Shown here: piece by piece, positions 18,699 to 27,585 of the stretch
Position numbering within the stretch: the stretch's first letter is position 1
Layout: each line of letters starts with the position of its first letter
Origin: Methanospirillum stamsii
GTDB lineage: Archaea; Halobacteriota; Methanomicrobia; Methanomicrobiales; Methanospirillaceae
Assembly (NCBI RefSeq): GCF_046244385.1
Contig: NZ_CP176366.1
Location: 3,162,001-3,226,000 of the forward strand
Reading direction: 5' to 3'
Length of the DNA: 64,000 nt
Position numbers and translations under genes: made by a program
The notes under the pieces: model-generated
Seen by the model: only the letters and a program-made list of their open reading frames with translations
Told to the model about the DNA's origin: nothing
Databases searched by the model: none

Positions 18699-21082
18699 AT
18701 CAATTTTTTGCAGACATGAAAGTAGGAACGAAAATTCTGGTAATATCATTGTTTTTAGCAATCATTCCCACATTAATGCTTGGTCTGGTTGCATATTCTA
18801 GTTCTACAAATGTAATCAATGAACAAATAGAAACACTGCTGGAAACCCAGGTCCAGGATATGAAAGGGTGGACTAATGATGTTTATAAACTGGCAAGAAA
18901 CAAGGTCAATAGTGACCTGAATGTGCTCAGACAGAATTTTTACTCAAAAGGAACCCCTGAAATAATAAATGAAAAAATGACTCTTATCGACAAAAACGGG
19001 AAAAATTTTGTTGTAAATGATAATTTTGAAATAGTTGATGGAGTCCGCGATCTTGTAGGGGGAGCTGCAACGGTCTTTCAGGTAGTTAATGACAGTTATG
19101 CAGTCAGGATATCAACAAACGTTAAAGGAACTGATGGTGAACGAGCTGTCGGAACTCATCTGACCGATAATGTATACGAAGTGGCAGTCAAAGAGGGTGA
19201 GACATATTACGGGAGAAGGGATCTCTTCGGGGTAAATTATGTCACAGCATATGAACCGATAACTGATAAGAATGGTTCGGTAATTGGTGTTTTATTTGTC
19301 GGAACTGAAGAAGAGCAGACCCTTGATGTTGTTAAGAAAAGTATCAGGGACACAGTTGTCGGCGAAAACGGGTACATGTATGTCCTGGATAGTAATGGTA
19401 TGGTTTTAGTCCATCCCTCACAGGACGGATCAGATTGGTCCGGTATGGACTATGTACAGGAGATGATGGATAAAAAAGAAGGGGCCATCATCCATAATGT
19501 GAATGAAACTACGGTTCTGGATGCATATACCTACTTTGAACCTCTTGACTGGTTTATCGTATCAAGGGCCGAGATGTCCGATTTTACCGGGCCAATTGAT
19601 GCCATCAGAAATACCATCTTTGCTATCGTTGCAGCTTCGATAATAATTGGTGCAGTAATTGCAATTTTATTCGGACGTTCAATTGCAGGGCCGCTCCAGC
19701 AGGTTGTTGTGATGATCAAAGAATTACGTAATGGTCATCTTTCAGCCAGGCTGAATATTAAACGGGAAGATGAAATTGGTATCATGGCAGCTACCATGGA
19801 TGAGTTTGCTGATGACCTGCAGACAAATGTGGTAGGGAATATTGTCAAGATTGCAAACGGTGAATATATTCAGGAATTTACTGGTCCGGTAGATGAGCAG
19901 GATCAAATTAGACCCTCACTTCGTCTTCTGGTAGAATCTCTGGATCACCTGCATATTGAAACTATCAAATTAACTGATGCTGCCCGTGCAGGAGATCTTT
20001 CAATCAGAGGAGATGAGAAAGCATTCCGGGGAGGATACCGGATGATCATTGCAGGGTTTAATAAAACCCTGGAAAGTATCACTGAACCAGTTAATGAAGC
20101 AATGAGACTTGCCGGATGTTATGCATCCGGTGATTTTACCGCTAGATTTGATGAAAAAATTCCTGTTGCCGGGGAATTTGTCGCATATCGTAATGCTCTG
20201 AACACTATTGGTATCGAACTCTCAAGGCTCATGAAACTTATAACCGAAGAACTGTTTGAGGGAGTTTCAGTTCTTTCAGTTGCTTCAAGTGAAATTCTGA
20301 CTGTTACCTCACAACTTTCATCTGCAAGCAGTCAGACCGCAAATACCGTCAACGAAACATCAGACACCGTGGAAACGGTAAGGAAAAAGACTGATGTGGT
20401 GAACCTCAAGACAAAATCAATGTCGGAAAAAGCCATGAAAGCGATTGAGGTTTCAGAAACCGGTCAGCAATCAGTACAGGAAATTCTTGACGGAATGAAT
20501 CATATTCAACGACAGATGGATATGATCAGTATGAATGTGGTAAAGCTCTCTGAACAGAGTCAGGCTATTGGAGAAATTATTGCAACAGTTACTGATATTT
20601 CCGAACAGTCAAACCTTCTTGCCGTAAATGCATCTATTGAAGCTGCCAAAGCAGGTGATTTCGGAAAGGGTTTTGCAGTAGTCGCTCATGAAATCCACAA
20701 TTTAGCACAACAATCCAAACAGGCCACCGGCACAATCCGAACCATTCTGACTGATATTCAACGTGGTGTTTCATCCACGGTGGTTTCTGCAGAACGGGGA
20801 TCTAATACCGTTGCAGATGCAGTAAGACTTACCACTGATGCAAGAAAGGCAATTGAGGTTCTGACAAGGTCCATCGCTGATTCATCACATGAAGCCATTG
20901 AAATAACCAGTTCAATTCAGGATCAGGTAGCAGGAATGGATCAGATCTCTGATGCCATTGAAAATATCAGGATGGCAGCACAGAAAAATCTTGAGATAAC
21001 AAGGAAAGCGGAAAAAACTGCTGAAGACTTACATGAACTCGGTATAAGGCTGAAAAAAATCACCCTCCAGTATCAGGTATAA
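18695..21082 (+). CDS. Methyl-accepting chemotaxis protein with Cache sensor and multiple HAMP segments
   Basis: A 795-residue membrane receptor. TM1 is ~residues 14-36 (LVISLFLAIIPTLMLGLVAY). An extracellular Cache_3/Cache_2-type sensor spans ~40-300 (VGTHLTDNVYEVAVKEGETY; GENGYMYVLDSNGMVLVHP). TM2 is ~305-328, HAMP ~329-383, then one or two further HAMP-like segments to ~520. The MCP signalling hairpin follows, with tip SNLLAVNASIEAAKAGDFGK near 650. The ATG overlaps the stop of the small ORF. Cache domains usually bind small carboxylates or amino acids. No CheR/CheB gene is near, so adaptation by methylation may be absent or served in trans. Confidence 0.92.
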   Translation: MNQFFADMKVGTKILVISLFLAIIPTLMLGLVAYSSSTNVINEQIETLLETQVQDMKGWTNDVYKLARNKVNSDLNVLRQNFYSKGTPEIINEKMTLIDKNGKNFVVNDNFEIVDGVRDLVGGAATVFQVVNDSYAVRISTNVKGTDGERAVGTHLTDNVYEVAVKEGETYYGRRDLFGVNYVTAYEPITDKNGSVIGVLFVGTEEEQTLDVVKKSIRDTVVGENGYMYVLDSNGMVLVHPSQDGSDWSGMDYVQEMMDKKEGAIIHNVNETTVLDAYTYFEPLDWFIVSRAEMSDFTGPIDAIRNTIFAIVAASIIIGAVIAILFGRSIAGPLQQVVVMIKELRNGHLSARLNIKREDEIGIMAATMDEFADDLQTNVVGNIVKIANGEYIQEFTGPVDEQDQIRPSLRLLVESLDHLHIETIKLTDAARAGDLSIRGDEKAFRGGYRMIIAGFNKTLESITEPVNEAMRLAGCYASGDFTARFDEKIPVAGEFVAYRNALNTIGIELSRLMKLITEELFEGVSVLSVASSEILTVTSQLSSASSQTANTVNETSDTVETVRKKTDVVNLKTKSMSEKAMKAIEVSETGQQSVQEILDGMNHIQRQMDMISMNVVKLSEQSQAIGEIIATVTDISEQSNLLAVNASIEAAKAGDFGKGFAVVAHEIHNLAQQSKQATGTIRTILTDIQRGVSSTVVSAERGSNTVADAVRLTTDARKAIEVLTRSIADSSHEAIEITSSIQDQVAGMDQISDAIENIRMAAQKNLEITRKAEKTAEDLHELGIRLKKITLQYQV

Positions 21083-21089
21083 AACCTTC

Positions 21090-23486
21090 ATGACACAACA
21101 GGATGATGAGTTTTACGACTCTCTCCTTGCTACTTTTCGCGAGGATGCAGAAGAGCTTCTGACTGAAATTACCGCAGGGCTTATCAAACTTGAAGAGGCA
21201 GATGAAGATCCAGACACATGCCTTATTGAAAATGTATTCAGGAAAACCCATAGTCTGAAAGGAGCTGCCCGGGCAGTAAATCTCAGAGAGATTGAATCAG
21301 TCTGTCTGAATCTTGAAAATATTTTCTCTCTTATGAAACGTGAAGAGTTTACAGCATCAGCAACAGAATTTGATCTTTTTCATGATTCAGTAAAAAGTAT
21401 CTGGAATTTTCTCCATGAAGGTGAAACAAAAAATCCCCAGCCGATGGAGATAGTACAAAAACTTCGTGCCCTTCTTGCAGAGCGAAAGCAGGAACCAAAA
21501 GAGGAAATGACATTTCCTGAAGAAAACATTACGAATTCAGGAAGGATATCATCATCCGATATGAAATCTGTAGAAAAAAGAATAATTTCGCCTCTTAGTC
21601 AGGATCCGGCAGTATTTGCAGCACCCAGTACATTCCTCGAAGTTAAACCTGCCGGATACCACAACAGCCATGAATACCCTGCCGATGGATATGGGCCGGC
21701 ATTTTCACAAGATACTGGAACCGTCAGAATCGCATCAAAAAAACTTGATCGTCTCATTGCAGGTTCAGATGATCTTCTCTCAACAAGACTTTTTCTAACT
21801 CACCGGATGCAGGAACTGGAAGAGATGATAAGCAGATTTTCATTATGGAGATGGAACCATAATCTTGTCTTCAATGATCTGCATTTAATAAAAAACACCA
21901 TTCTTGGTAGTAATCGTGCCACCCTCCCTCCGGAATTAACACTTTTTCTTGAAAGGGTGATGGATTACCTGGTCTATGATCGGGAATTTGTCACCGGTTT
22001 GCAACATGATCTTACTGCCCATATTCATGAAACAGATCATGACCGGCTTGCTCTGGAAGCAAGTACAACAGAGATTGCTGATCTTATTCATGATGCAGTT
22101 CTCATACCTGCATCCACTATTATTATTCTTATAAGCGGGCAAGTCAGGGAAAGTTCGCGAAGGCTCGGTAAGGAAGTAGATCTGAGAACAGAAGGTGGAG
22201 ATATCGAAATGGACCGACGTATCCTCGATATCCTGAAAGTTCCCCTGATGCACCTTGTAAATAATAGTGTTGATCATGGCATTGAATATCCGGATGAACG
22301 ACAGGAACTTGGAAAACAAAGGAGAGGAACTATCCGGATGAAAATTACTCCCCATTCAGGGAGTAAGGTAGAAATAACCCTGTCAGATGATGGAAGAGGT
22401 ATTGATCCTCAGAAGATCAGAGATACTGCCCGAGATAAAGGAGTATTGACAAGTGAAGAGGATCAGATTCTTAATGATAACGATGCAATTTGGCTCATTT
22501 TTAAATCCGGGCTTACCACCAGCCCTGTAATTACGGATCTTTCAGGCAGGGGTTTAGGTCTCGCTATAGTAGAAGATACCATAGCTCGTATGGGAGGAGA
22601 AGTTCATGTGTCTTCAGAACTGGGGAAAGGAACGAAATTTTCTCTGGTCCTTCCAATGCGACTTGCTACCTTGCGAGGGCTTGTTGTCCGGTATGGAACC
22701 GCTTTTTTTGTAATCCCAGTTCAGCAGATATTACAGGTGGTGCAGGTATCAGCTGACTTAATTGAACCTGGAGAAGTAAGACGGGTTATCCACTATAAGG
22801 ATGAAGTAATACCGGTGATCCGGCTTGCAGAAGCTCTTGGTTGTGATGATTTTGGCCCACCTCCGGCAATGAAGGAAGTTCCAATAATAATTATTGCATA
22901 TGGTGCAGGAAAAATTGCTTATTGTGTTGACGAAGTAAGCCAGGTCCAGGAGATTGTAATCCGACCGCTGGGATCTCAACTCCGCCGGGTTAAACGCATT
23001 ACCGGTGCTGCTGTTCTTGCAGATGGAAAACTTGCATTAGTTCTGGATCCACCAGAATTAATCCAGGAAGGTCTTCGTCTCTCCGGACAGATACAAACCC
23101 CGGGAAAAACAATTCCCAAAGCAGGAAAAGTTCTCATTGTTGAAGATTCGGTAACCTCCCGGGCACTTCTTAGAAATACCCTGGAAAAAGTAGGATTTAT
23201 AGTAATAACTGCAGTTGACGGAATGGAAGCATATACTCTCCTCCATGAAGAAGAGGTTGATATTGTTGTATCTGATGTTGATATGCCCAGGATGAACGGA
23301 TTTACTCTGACTGAAAAGATTCGGAAGGATGAACAATTACGTCACCTCCCGGTGGTGCTGGTTACAGCGCTTGATTCACATGAAGACAGAGATCATGGAC
23401 TTTCATCAGGTGCTAATGCCTATATTCAAAAGGGAAGTTTTGAGCGAAATGAACTTGTCAGAACCGTGATACGGTTATTATCATAA
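21090..23486 (+). CDS. cheA: CheA-type histidine kinase fused to a receiver domain
   Basis: 798 residues. Residues 1-110 form an HPt domain with phospho-acceptor His54 in RKTHSLKGAAR. A long linker has no clear CheY-binding P2 domain. Next come the dimerisation helices, the HATPase (~370-500: VNNSVDHGIEYPDE, DDGRGIDP, GLTTSPVITDLSGRGLGL) and a CheW-like P5 domain (~515-650). The C-terminal receiver is ~670-798 (VLIVEDS, phospho-acceptor Asp in VVSDVDMPRMNG). CheA-receiver hybrids resemble FrzE/PilL-type kinases of alternative (non-flagellar) chemosensory systems. The gap to the receptor gene is 7 bases. This is the kinase of the operon. Confidence 0.93.
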   Translation: MTQQDDEFYDSLLATFREDAEELLTEITAGLIKLEEADEDPDTCLIENVFRKTHSLKGAARAVNLREIESVCLNLENIFSLMKREEFTASATEFDLFHDSVKSIWNFLHEGETKNPQPMEIVQKLRALLAERKQEPKEEMTFPEENITNSGRISSSDMKSVEKRIISPLSQDPAVFAAPSTFLEVKPAGYHNSHEYPADGYGPAFSQDTGTVRIASKKLDRLIAGSDDLLSTRLFLTHRMQELEEMISRFSLWRWNHNLVFNDLHLIKNTILGSNRATLPPELTLFLERVMDYLVYDREFVTGLQHDLTAHIHETDHDRLALEASTTEIADLIHDAVLIPASTIIILISGQVRESSRRLGKEVDLRTEGGDIEMDRRILDILKVPLMHLVNNSVDHGIEYPDERQELGKQRRGTIRMKITPHSGSKVEITLSDDGRGIDPQKIRDTARDKGVLTSEEDQILNDNDAIWLIFKSGLTTSPVITDLSGRGLGLAIVEDTIARMGGEVHVSSELGKGTKFSLVLPMRLATLRGLVVRYGTAFFVIPVQQILQVVQVSADLIEPGEVRRVIHYKDEVIPVIRLAEALGCDDFGPPPAMKEVPIIIIAYGAGKIAYCVDEVSQVQEIVIRPLGSQLRRVKRITGAAVLADGKLALVLDPPELIQEGLRLSGQIQTPGKTIPKAGKVLIVEDSVTSRALLRNTLEKVGFIVITAVDGMEAYTLLHEEEVDIVVSDVDMPRMNGFTLTEKIRKDEQLRHLPVVLVTALDSHEDRDHGLSSGANAYIQKGSFERNELVRTVIRLLS

Positions 23487-23539
23487 ATCCGAAGATTCTT
23501 TACAGAAAGAATCAATTATTATGTAAACAGTTGAATGAA

Positions 23540-24859
23540 ATGACGGGTATTACCCAGCCTAATTCTGCACCGATTCTTATTGTAGAGGATAATCGGACTC
23601 AGGCAGAGTATTTACGATATATTCTGGAAAAAGAAGGGTACTCAGTAGTTATAACTTCAAACGGACATGAAGCAATCAGTACTGTTAGAAAAACCAGACC
23701 TTTACTGATTCTTACCGATATCATGATGCCTGAGATGGATGGTTATGAACTCTGTTCTTTCCTGAAAAATGATCCGGATATCGCGGATATCCCTGTTATT
23801 TTAGTAACTCACCTGTTTAATCCGGTGGATGTAATTAAAGGTCTTGAATCTGGTGCAGATAATTTTATCATCAAACCGTATACTCCTGAAATCATTCACA
23901 CCAGAATAAACAGTATCCTAAAAGCGGAAAACAAACCCAATCCTAACGATAAACCGACACCCCTTCATGTAGTTTTTTCAGACAGGTCTCATGTTATTCG
24001 TGCCACAAGACTTCAAATCATCAATATTTTATTATCAACGTATGAGGTTGCCATCAAAAATAATTCTGATCTTCAGATAGCCCAGGAAAAACTTCATTAT
24101 TTAAATGACCAGATGCAAAAGACTCTATCAGAACTTAAAAAATCCAACGATGACCTTTCTGTAGAAAATCATGAGCGAAAAATGGTAGAGACTGCTCTTG
24201 AGGCTGCGAATAATAAACTTCAACTCATGGCAAGCATTACCCGTCATGACTTACTGAATCAGCTCAATTCTCTCCAGGGATACCTGGAACTTGCAACGCT
24301 TGACCGGAATGAAAATCCGGAACTCGCATGGACATACATAGATAAAGCTCATGTAATTTTACAGCAGACGGTCAGTACGGTAAAATTTACCAAAGAATAC
24401 CAGGAAATCGGCATTAAATCACCTGTCTGGCAAAATTGCAAACGATTGGTTTCAAAATCACTTCAACATACCTCTTTACATCATGTATCATTAATTAATG
24501 CCATTCCAGACTCACTGGAGATATACGCGGATCCTCTTATCGAAAAAGTTTTTTCCAACTTAATTGAAAATGCTGTCAGATATGGCGGAAAAATCACCCG
24601 GATTCTTATTGATTATGAGGAATTGTCAGATTTGAAGAGAATTATTTGTGAAGATGATGGATCAGGAGTTCCGGAGGAAGAGAAAGCGATGATTTTTCAT
24701 TATCAATATGGAAAAAATACCGGCCAGGGTTTATTTCTCTCACAGGAAATTCTTTCGATAACCGGAATATCAATTTTCGAGACTGGAATTCCGGGTAAAG
24801 GGGCCAGGTTTGAGATTATTTGTCCTGATAACACTATTCGGTTTGATGATACTACATGA
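23540..24859 (+). CDS. Receiver-histidine kinase
   Basis: About 439 residues from the ATG at 23540; a TTG at 23531 is the alternative. The receiver is ~10-130 (ILIVEDNRTQ, Asp in LLILTDIMMPEMDG, Lys in IIKPYTPE). A coiled linker leads to a kinase core with H-box SITRHDLLNQL (His ~238) and an HATPase (FSNLIENAVRYGG, CEDDGSGVPEEE). It follows cheA by about 50 bases on the same strand and is the probable phospho-relay output or modulator of the operon, since no separate CheY is seen. The kinase core is paralogous to those at 2671 and 24901. Confidence 0.88.
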   Translation: MTGITQPNSAPILIVEDNRTQAEYLRYILEKEGYSVVITSNGHEAISTVRKTRPLLILTDIMMPEMDGYELCSFLKNDPDIADIPVILVTHLFNPVDVIKGLESGADNFIIKPYTPEIIHTRINSILKAENKPNPNDKPTPLHVVFSDRSHVIRATRLQIINILLSTYEVAIKNNSDLQIAQEKLHYLNDQMQKTLSELKKSNDDLSVENHERKMVETALEAANNKLQLMASITRHDLLNQLNSLQGYLELATLDRNENPELAWTYIDKAHVILQQTVSTVKFTKEYQEIGIKSPVWQNCKRLVSKSLQHTSLHHVSLINAIPDSLEIYADPLIEKVFSNLIENAVRYGGKITRILIDYEELSDLKRIICEDDGSGVPEEEKAMIFHYQYGKNTGQGLFLSQEILSITGISIFETGIPGKGARFEIICPDNTIRFDDTT

Positions 24860-24900
24860 CCGGAAGTTTTTGAATAGGAATAAAAAAATTAACATAGTAG

Positions 24901-27045
24901 TTAATTTATCCAGTATGATCCTTTCGGAACTTCTATTTCAAAACGTGCACCTTCTCCAAAGATACCCGTTTCTTTAATAGTAATATTAGTAATGGAAAGA
25001 ATCTCTCTGGACAGAAATAACCCAACTCCTTTTTTCTCTTCTCCATCTCTCTCAAAAACTTTCTCTTTCATGTGATCTGGAATGCCTACACCATTATCTT
25101 CAAAAAAAATGGTAGTTCCTATGTCTGTTTCCTTATACCAAAGCCGGATTGCTGTTGCCTTTACACTATGTCGGATAATATTATCTGCAAGAGACAAAAA
25201 CACCTGTTCAAGTAGAGGATCGGCAAAAATTTCAAGACCTTCTATTTGTATATCACGTTCATAATTACTCATATCCAGGTGGGATATGCCATATAAAAAT
25301 ACCTGGATAACATTCTGACGTTCTGGCGGTTTCATTCCAAGATTTTGAAAGATCCGGGCAAATGTCATGGAATCTCTGATTTTAATAATGATTTGATTCT
25401 GCATTTCAAAAAATTTAAGAAGTGTCTCATCCCGGGTATATTCACGCCCAATCTCAAGATATCCGCTTAAAGAGAATATTGCATTCTGTATATCAGAAAA
25501 AACAGTGGAATTGAGAAAATTTAATTTCCTGGTTGCCTTGGACAACCCCTCTTCTGCTGTTTTCTTATCGGTAATGTCCTGTACACTTCCAATATTATAG
25601 AGTGGGTATCCTTGTTCATCCAGAAAAATTCTTCCAATTTCATGAACCCAGGTAATTACTCCGGATTTGTTAACAAATCGGTAATCGACCGTGAATAGAC
25701 CTCCACCTGTAGCAATTATCTTGTCAAGCGCTGATTTAAACGTATCAACATCTTCTGGGAGTATAAGGGAGAAGACAGTATCAAGAGACATCTTTTCCAT
25801 CACTTGAATAGGATAGCCAGTAATTCCGGTTATTGCCGGACTTATGTAATCATAACAATCCTTAATGAAGTTACGCTTAAATAATGCAACGCTGGAATTT
25901 TCTAAAACTGCCCTGAAATTTGATTCTGAAATACGGAGTTTTTGATCTGTTTCAAGAAGTGCCTGATAATTGATTTTGAGTGCATCCTCTTTTTCAATCA
26001 GTTCCCTGTTTGCAGCAATTAATTCTAAATTCTTTTTTTCCAGCGTTTCATGCACCTGTTTTAATTCGGTGATATCAATAACAATGCCCCGGACGCCAAC
26101 CGGTTTATCATTCTCAATGATTGCATTTGCATATAATACAGCAGGAAAAATTGTTCCATCTTTCTTTTGTGCCAGATATTCTATACCATTTTTCTTTTCT
26201 CCTGCAAATGTCCGGTCAAAAAAAATTTTAGATTGTTCACGATATGATTCAGCTGTGTAATCCTGAACATTAACACCGGATTTAATGTCATCAGGAGTGA
26301 CTTTAAATGTTTCAAGTCCGGCTTGGTTTATTAAAAGAATCTTGCCTGAATTGTCTATTTCAAATATTGTCTGAGGTAATAATTCAATGAGATCTCGGAT
26401 TCTTCTTTCACTATTTTTTAACTGTACACCCTGTATCTTCAGTTCTTCATAATTTGATCTTAATTCTTCTTCTGCTTGTGATAATTGTTCATATGCAAGA
26501 TAGAGATCTTCATTTTTCTTTCGTACTTCCTGTTCAGCTTTTTTCCGTATCTCTACTTCTTCAGATAACCTGTTTGTCAGTGAAGTTAATTCTGCAGTCC
26601 GGGTAGCTACCCGATCTTCAAGCGTTCTATTTGCTTCAATAAGTTCTAATTTTAACCGATTGATCGATAGATGTGTATGGACACGGGCAATGAGTTCTTC
26701 AATTTCTATTGGTTTTATAAGAAAATCCACCGCACCAAGAGAGAAACCTTTCACTTTATTCCGGGTATCAGCAACTCCGGTTAGAAATATTACTGGAATA
26801 TCACGTGTTTTCTCATATTTCTGCAATTTTCCTAATGTTGCATAGCCATCCACTTCCGGCATTAAAATATCAAGCAGGATTAGATCTGGTTTGGATTCTG
26901 TTGCTATCCGTATTGCTTTCTCTCCATTTTTCGCAACAGATACCAGAAAGCCATTTTCTTCAAGTGCATCGCGGATAATTCCTAAGATTTCCGGAGAATC
27001 ATCAACGACAAGAATCCGTTCTTTTTGATCAGTTCTGCTGTCCAT
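24901..27045 (-). CDS. Receiver-PAS-PAS kinase-like protein lacking the phospho-acceptor His
   Basis: 714 residues. The receiver is ~8-125 (ILVVDDSPE, Asp in LILLDILMPEVDG). A long coiled coil (~130-215) precedes two PAS domains (~220-335 and ~375-500) and an HATPase-like domain (~600-710: FFEDNGVGIPDHMKE, KKGVGLFLSREIL). Where paralogues have SITRHDI, this protein reads STVFSDI, so Ser replaces the conserved His. The ATP-binding Asn box is also altered (LSLADNIIRHS). It may be a pseudokinase or a receiver output regulator. The start overlaps by 17 bases the end of the hybrid kinase gene broken by the IS, so the two formed an operon. It is convergent with the gene at 23540. Confidence 0.85.
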   Translation of the reverse strand: MDSRTDQKERILVVDDSPEILGIIRDALEENGFLVSVAKNGEKAIRIATESKPDLILLDILMPEVDGYATLGKLQKYEKTRDIPVIFLTGVADTRNKVKGFSLGAVDFLIKPIEIEELIARVHTHLSINRLKLELIEANRTLEDRVATRTAELTSLTNRLSEEVEIRKKAEQEVRKKNEDLYLAYEQLSQAEEELRSNYEELKIQGVQLKNSERRIRDLIELLPQTIFEIDNSGKILLINQAGLETFKVTPDDIKSGVNVQDYTAESYREQSKIFFDRTFAGEKKNGIEYLAQKKDGTIFPAVLYANAIIENDKPVGVRGIVIDITELKQVHETLEKKNLELIAANRELIEKEDALKINYQALLETDQKLRISESNFRAVLENSSVALFKRNFIKDCYDYISPAITGITGYPIQVMEKMSLDTVFSLILPEDVDTFKSALDKIIATGGGLFTVDYRFVNKSGVITWVHEIGRIFLDEQGYPLYNIGSVQDITDKKTAEEGLSKATRKLNFLNSTVFSDIQNAIFSLSGYLEIGREYTRDETLLKFFEMQNQIIIKIRDSMTFARIFQNLGMKPPERQNVIQVFLYGISHLDMSNYERDIQIEGLEIFADPLLEQVFLSLADNIIRHSVKATAIRLWYKETDIGTTIFFEDNGVGIPDHMKEKVFERDGEEKKGVGLFLSREILSITNITIKETGIFGEGARFEIEVPKGSYWIN

Positions 27046-27579
27046 CTTCCTTTGATAATGTCTTATCCAACATAGTCAATATACCTTCGTCGTCATACTG
27101 TAATGAAAAATCCCTGATTTTTTTATTAAACCAGGAATAATCAATATTCATCTTATCTAACTCTTTTAAAATATCTTCAACTAATGTAAAATCTCCTAGT
27201 TCTGTTGCTTCCCGGATGCGTGTCATATATGAAACGGGAGGAAGGCGATCAAATTCATCTTTCCGGATAGATTTTTCTGAACTTGCCGACGGTTTAATCA
27301 AAACCCATTTAATATTTAGAGATTTTTGAATTTTTTCAAAGAATAATGATAAATTGACCGGTTTTGTCAAAAAGTCATTACAATTTTCGAAAAAATCATC
27401 TTTTAAAATACTATCCGTCACCGTTGCTGAAATTCCAATGCATTTTATATCATCAAGAGTATGATCTTTTCGGATTTCTTTGATAACTTCAAGACCATTC
27501 ATTCCAGGCATGACAAGGTCGAGTAATACGAGATCTGGATGGATATTTTTTATCAGGGTAACTGCACTTGTGCCGTTGT
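27029..27579 (-). pseudogene. 3' part of a hybrid histidine kinase split by an IS
   Basis: The frame here reads NNGTSAVTLIKNIHPDLVLL, then DLVMPGMNGLEVIKEIRK: the second half of a receiver domain including its phospho-acceptor Asp, followed by a ~100-residue helical tail. It has lost its start. It continues exactly the receiver begun at the end of the gene at 29323-31170. Removing the IS1634 element plus one 6-bp target copy gives GFITHTANNGTSAVTLIKN in frame. An internal ATG at 27511 might still allow translation of a fragment, which overlaps the start of the next gene at 27045. Confidence 0.88.
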
Positions 27580-27585
27580 TTGCAG

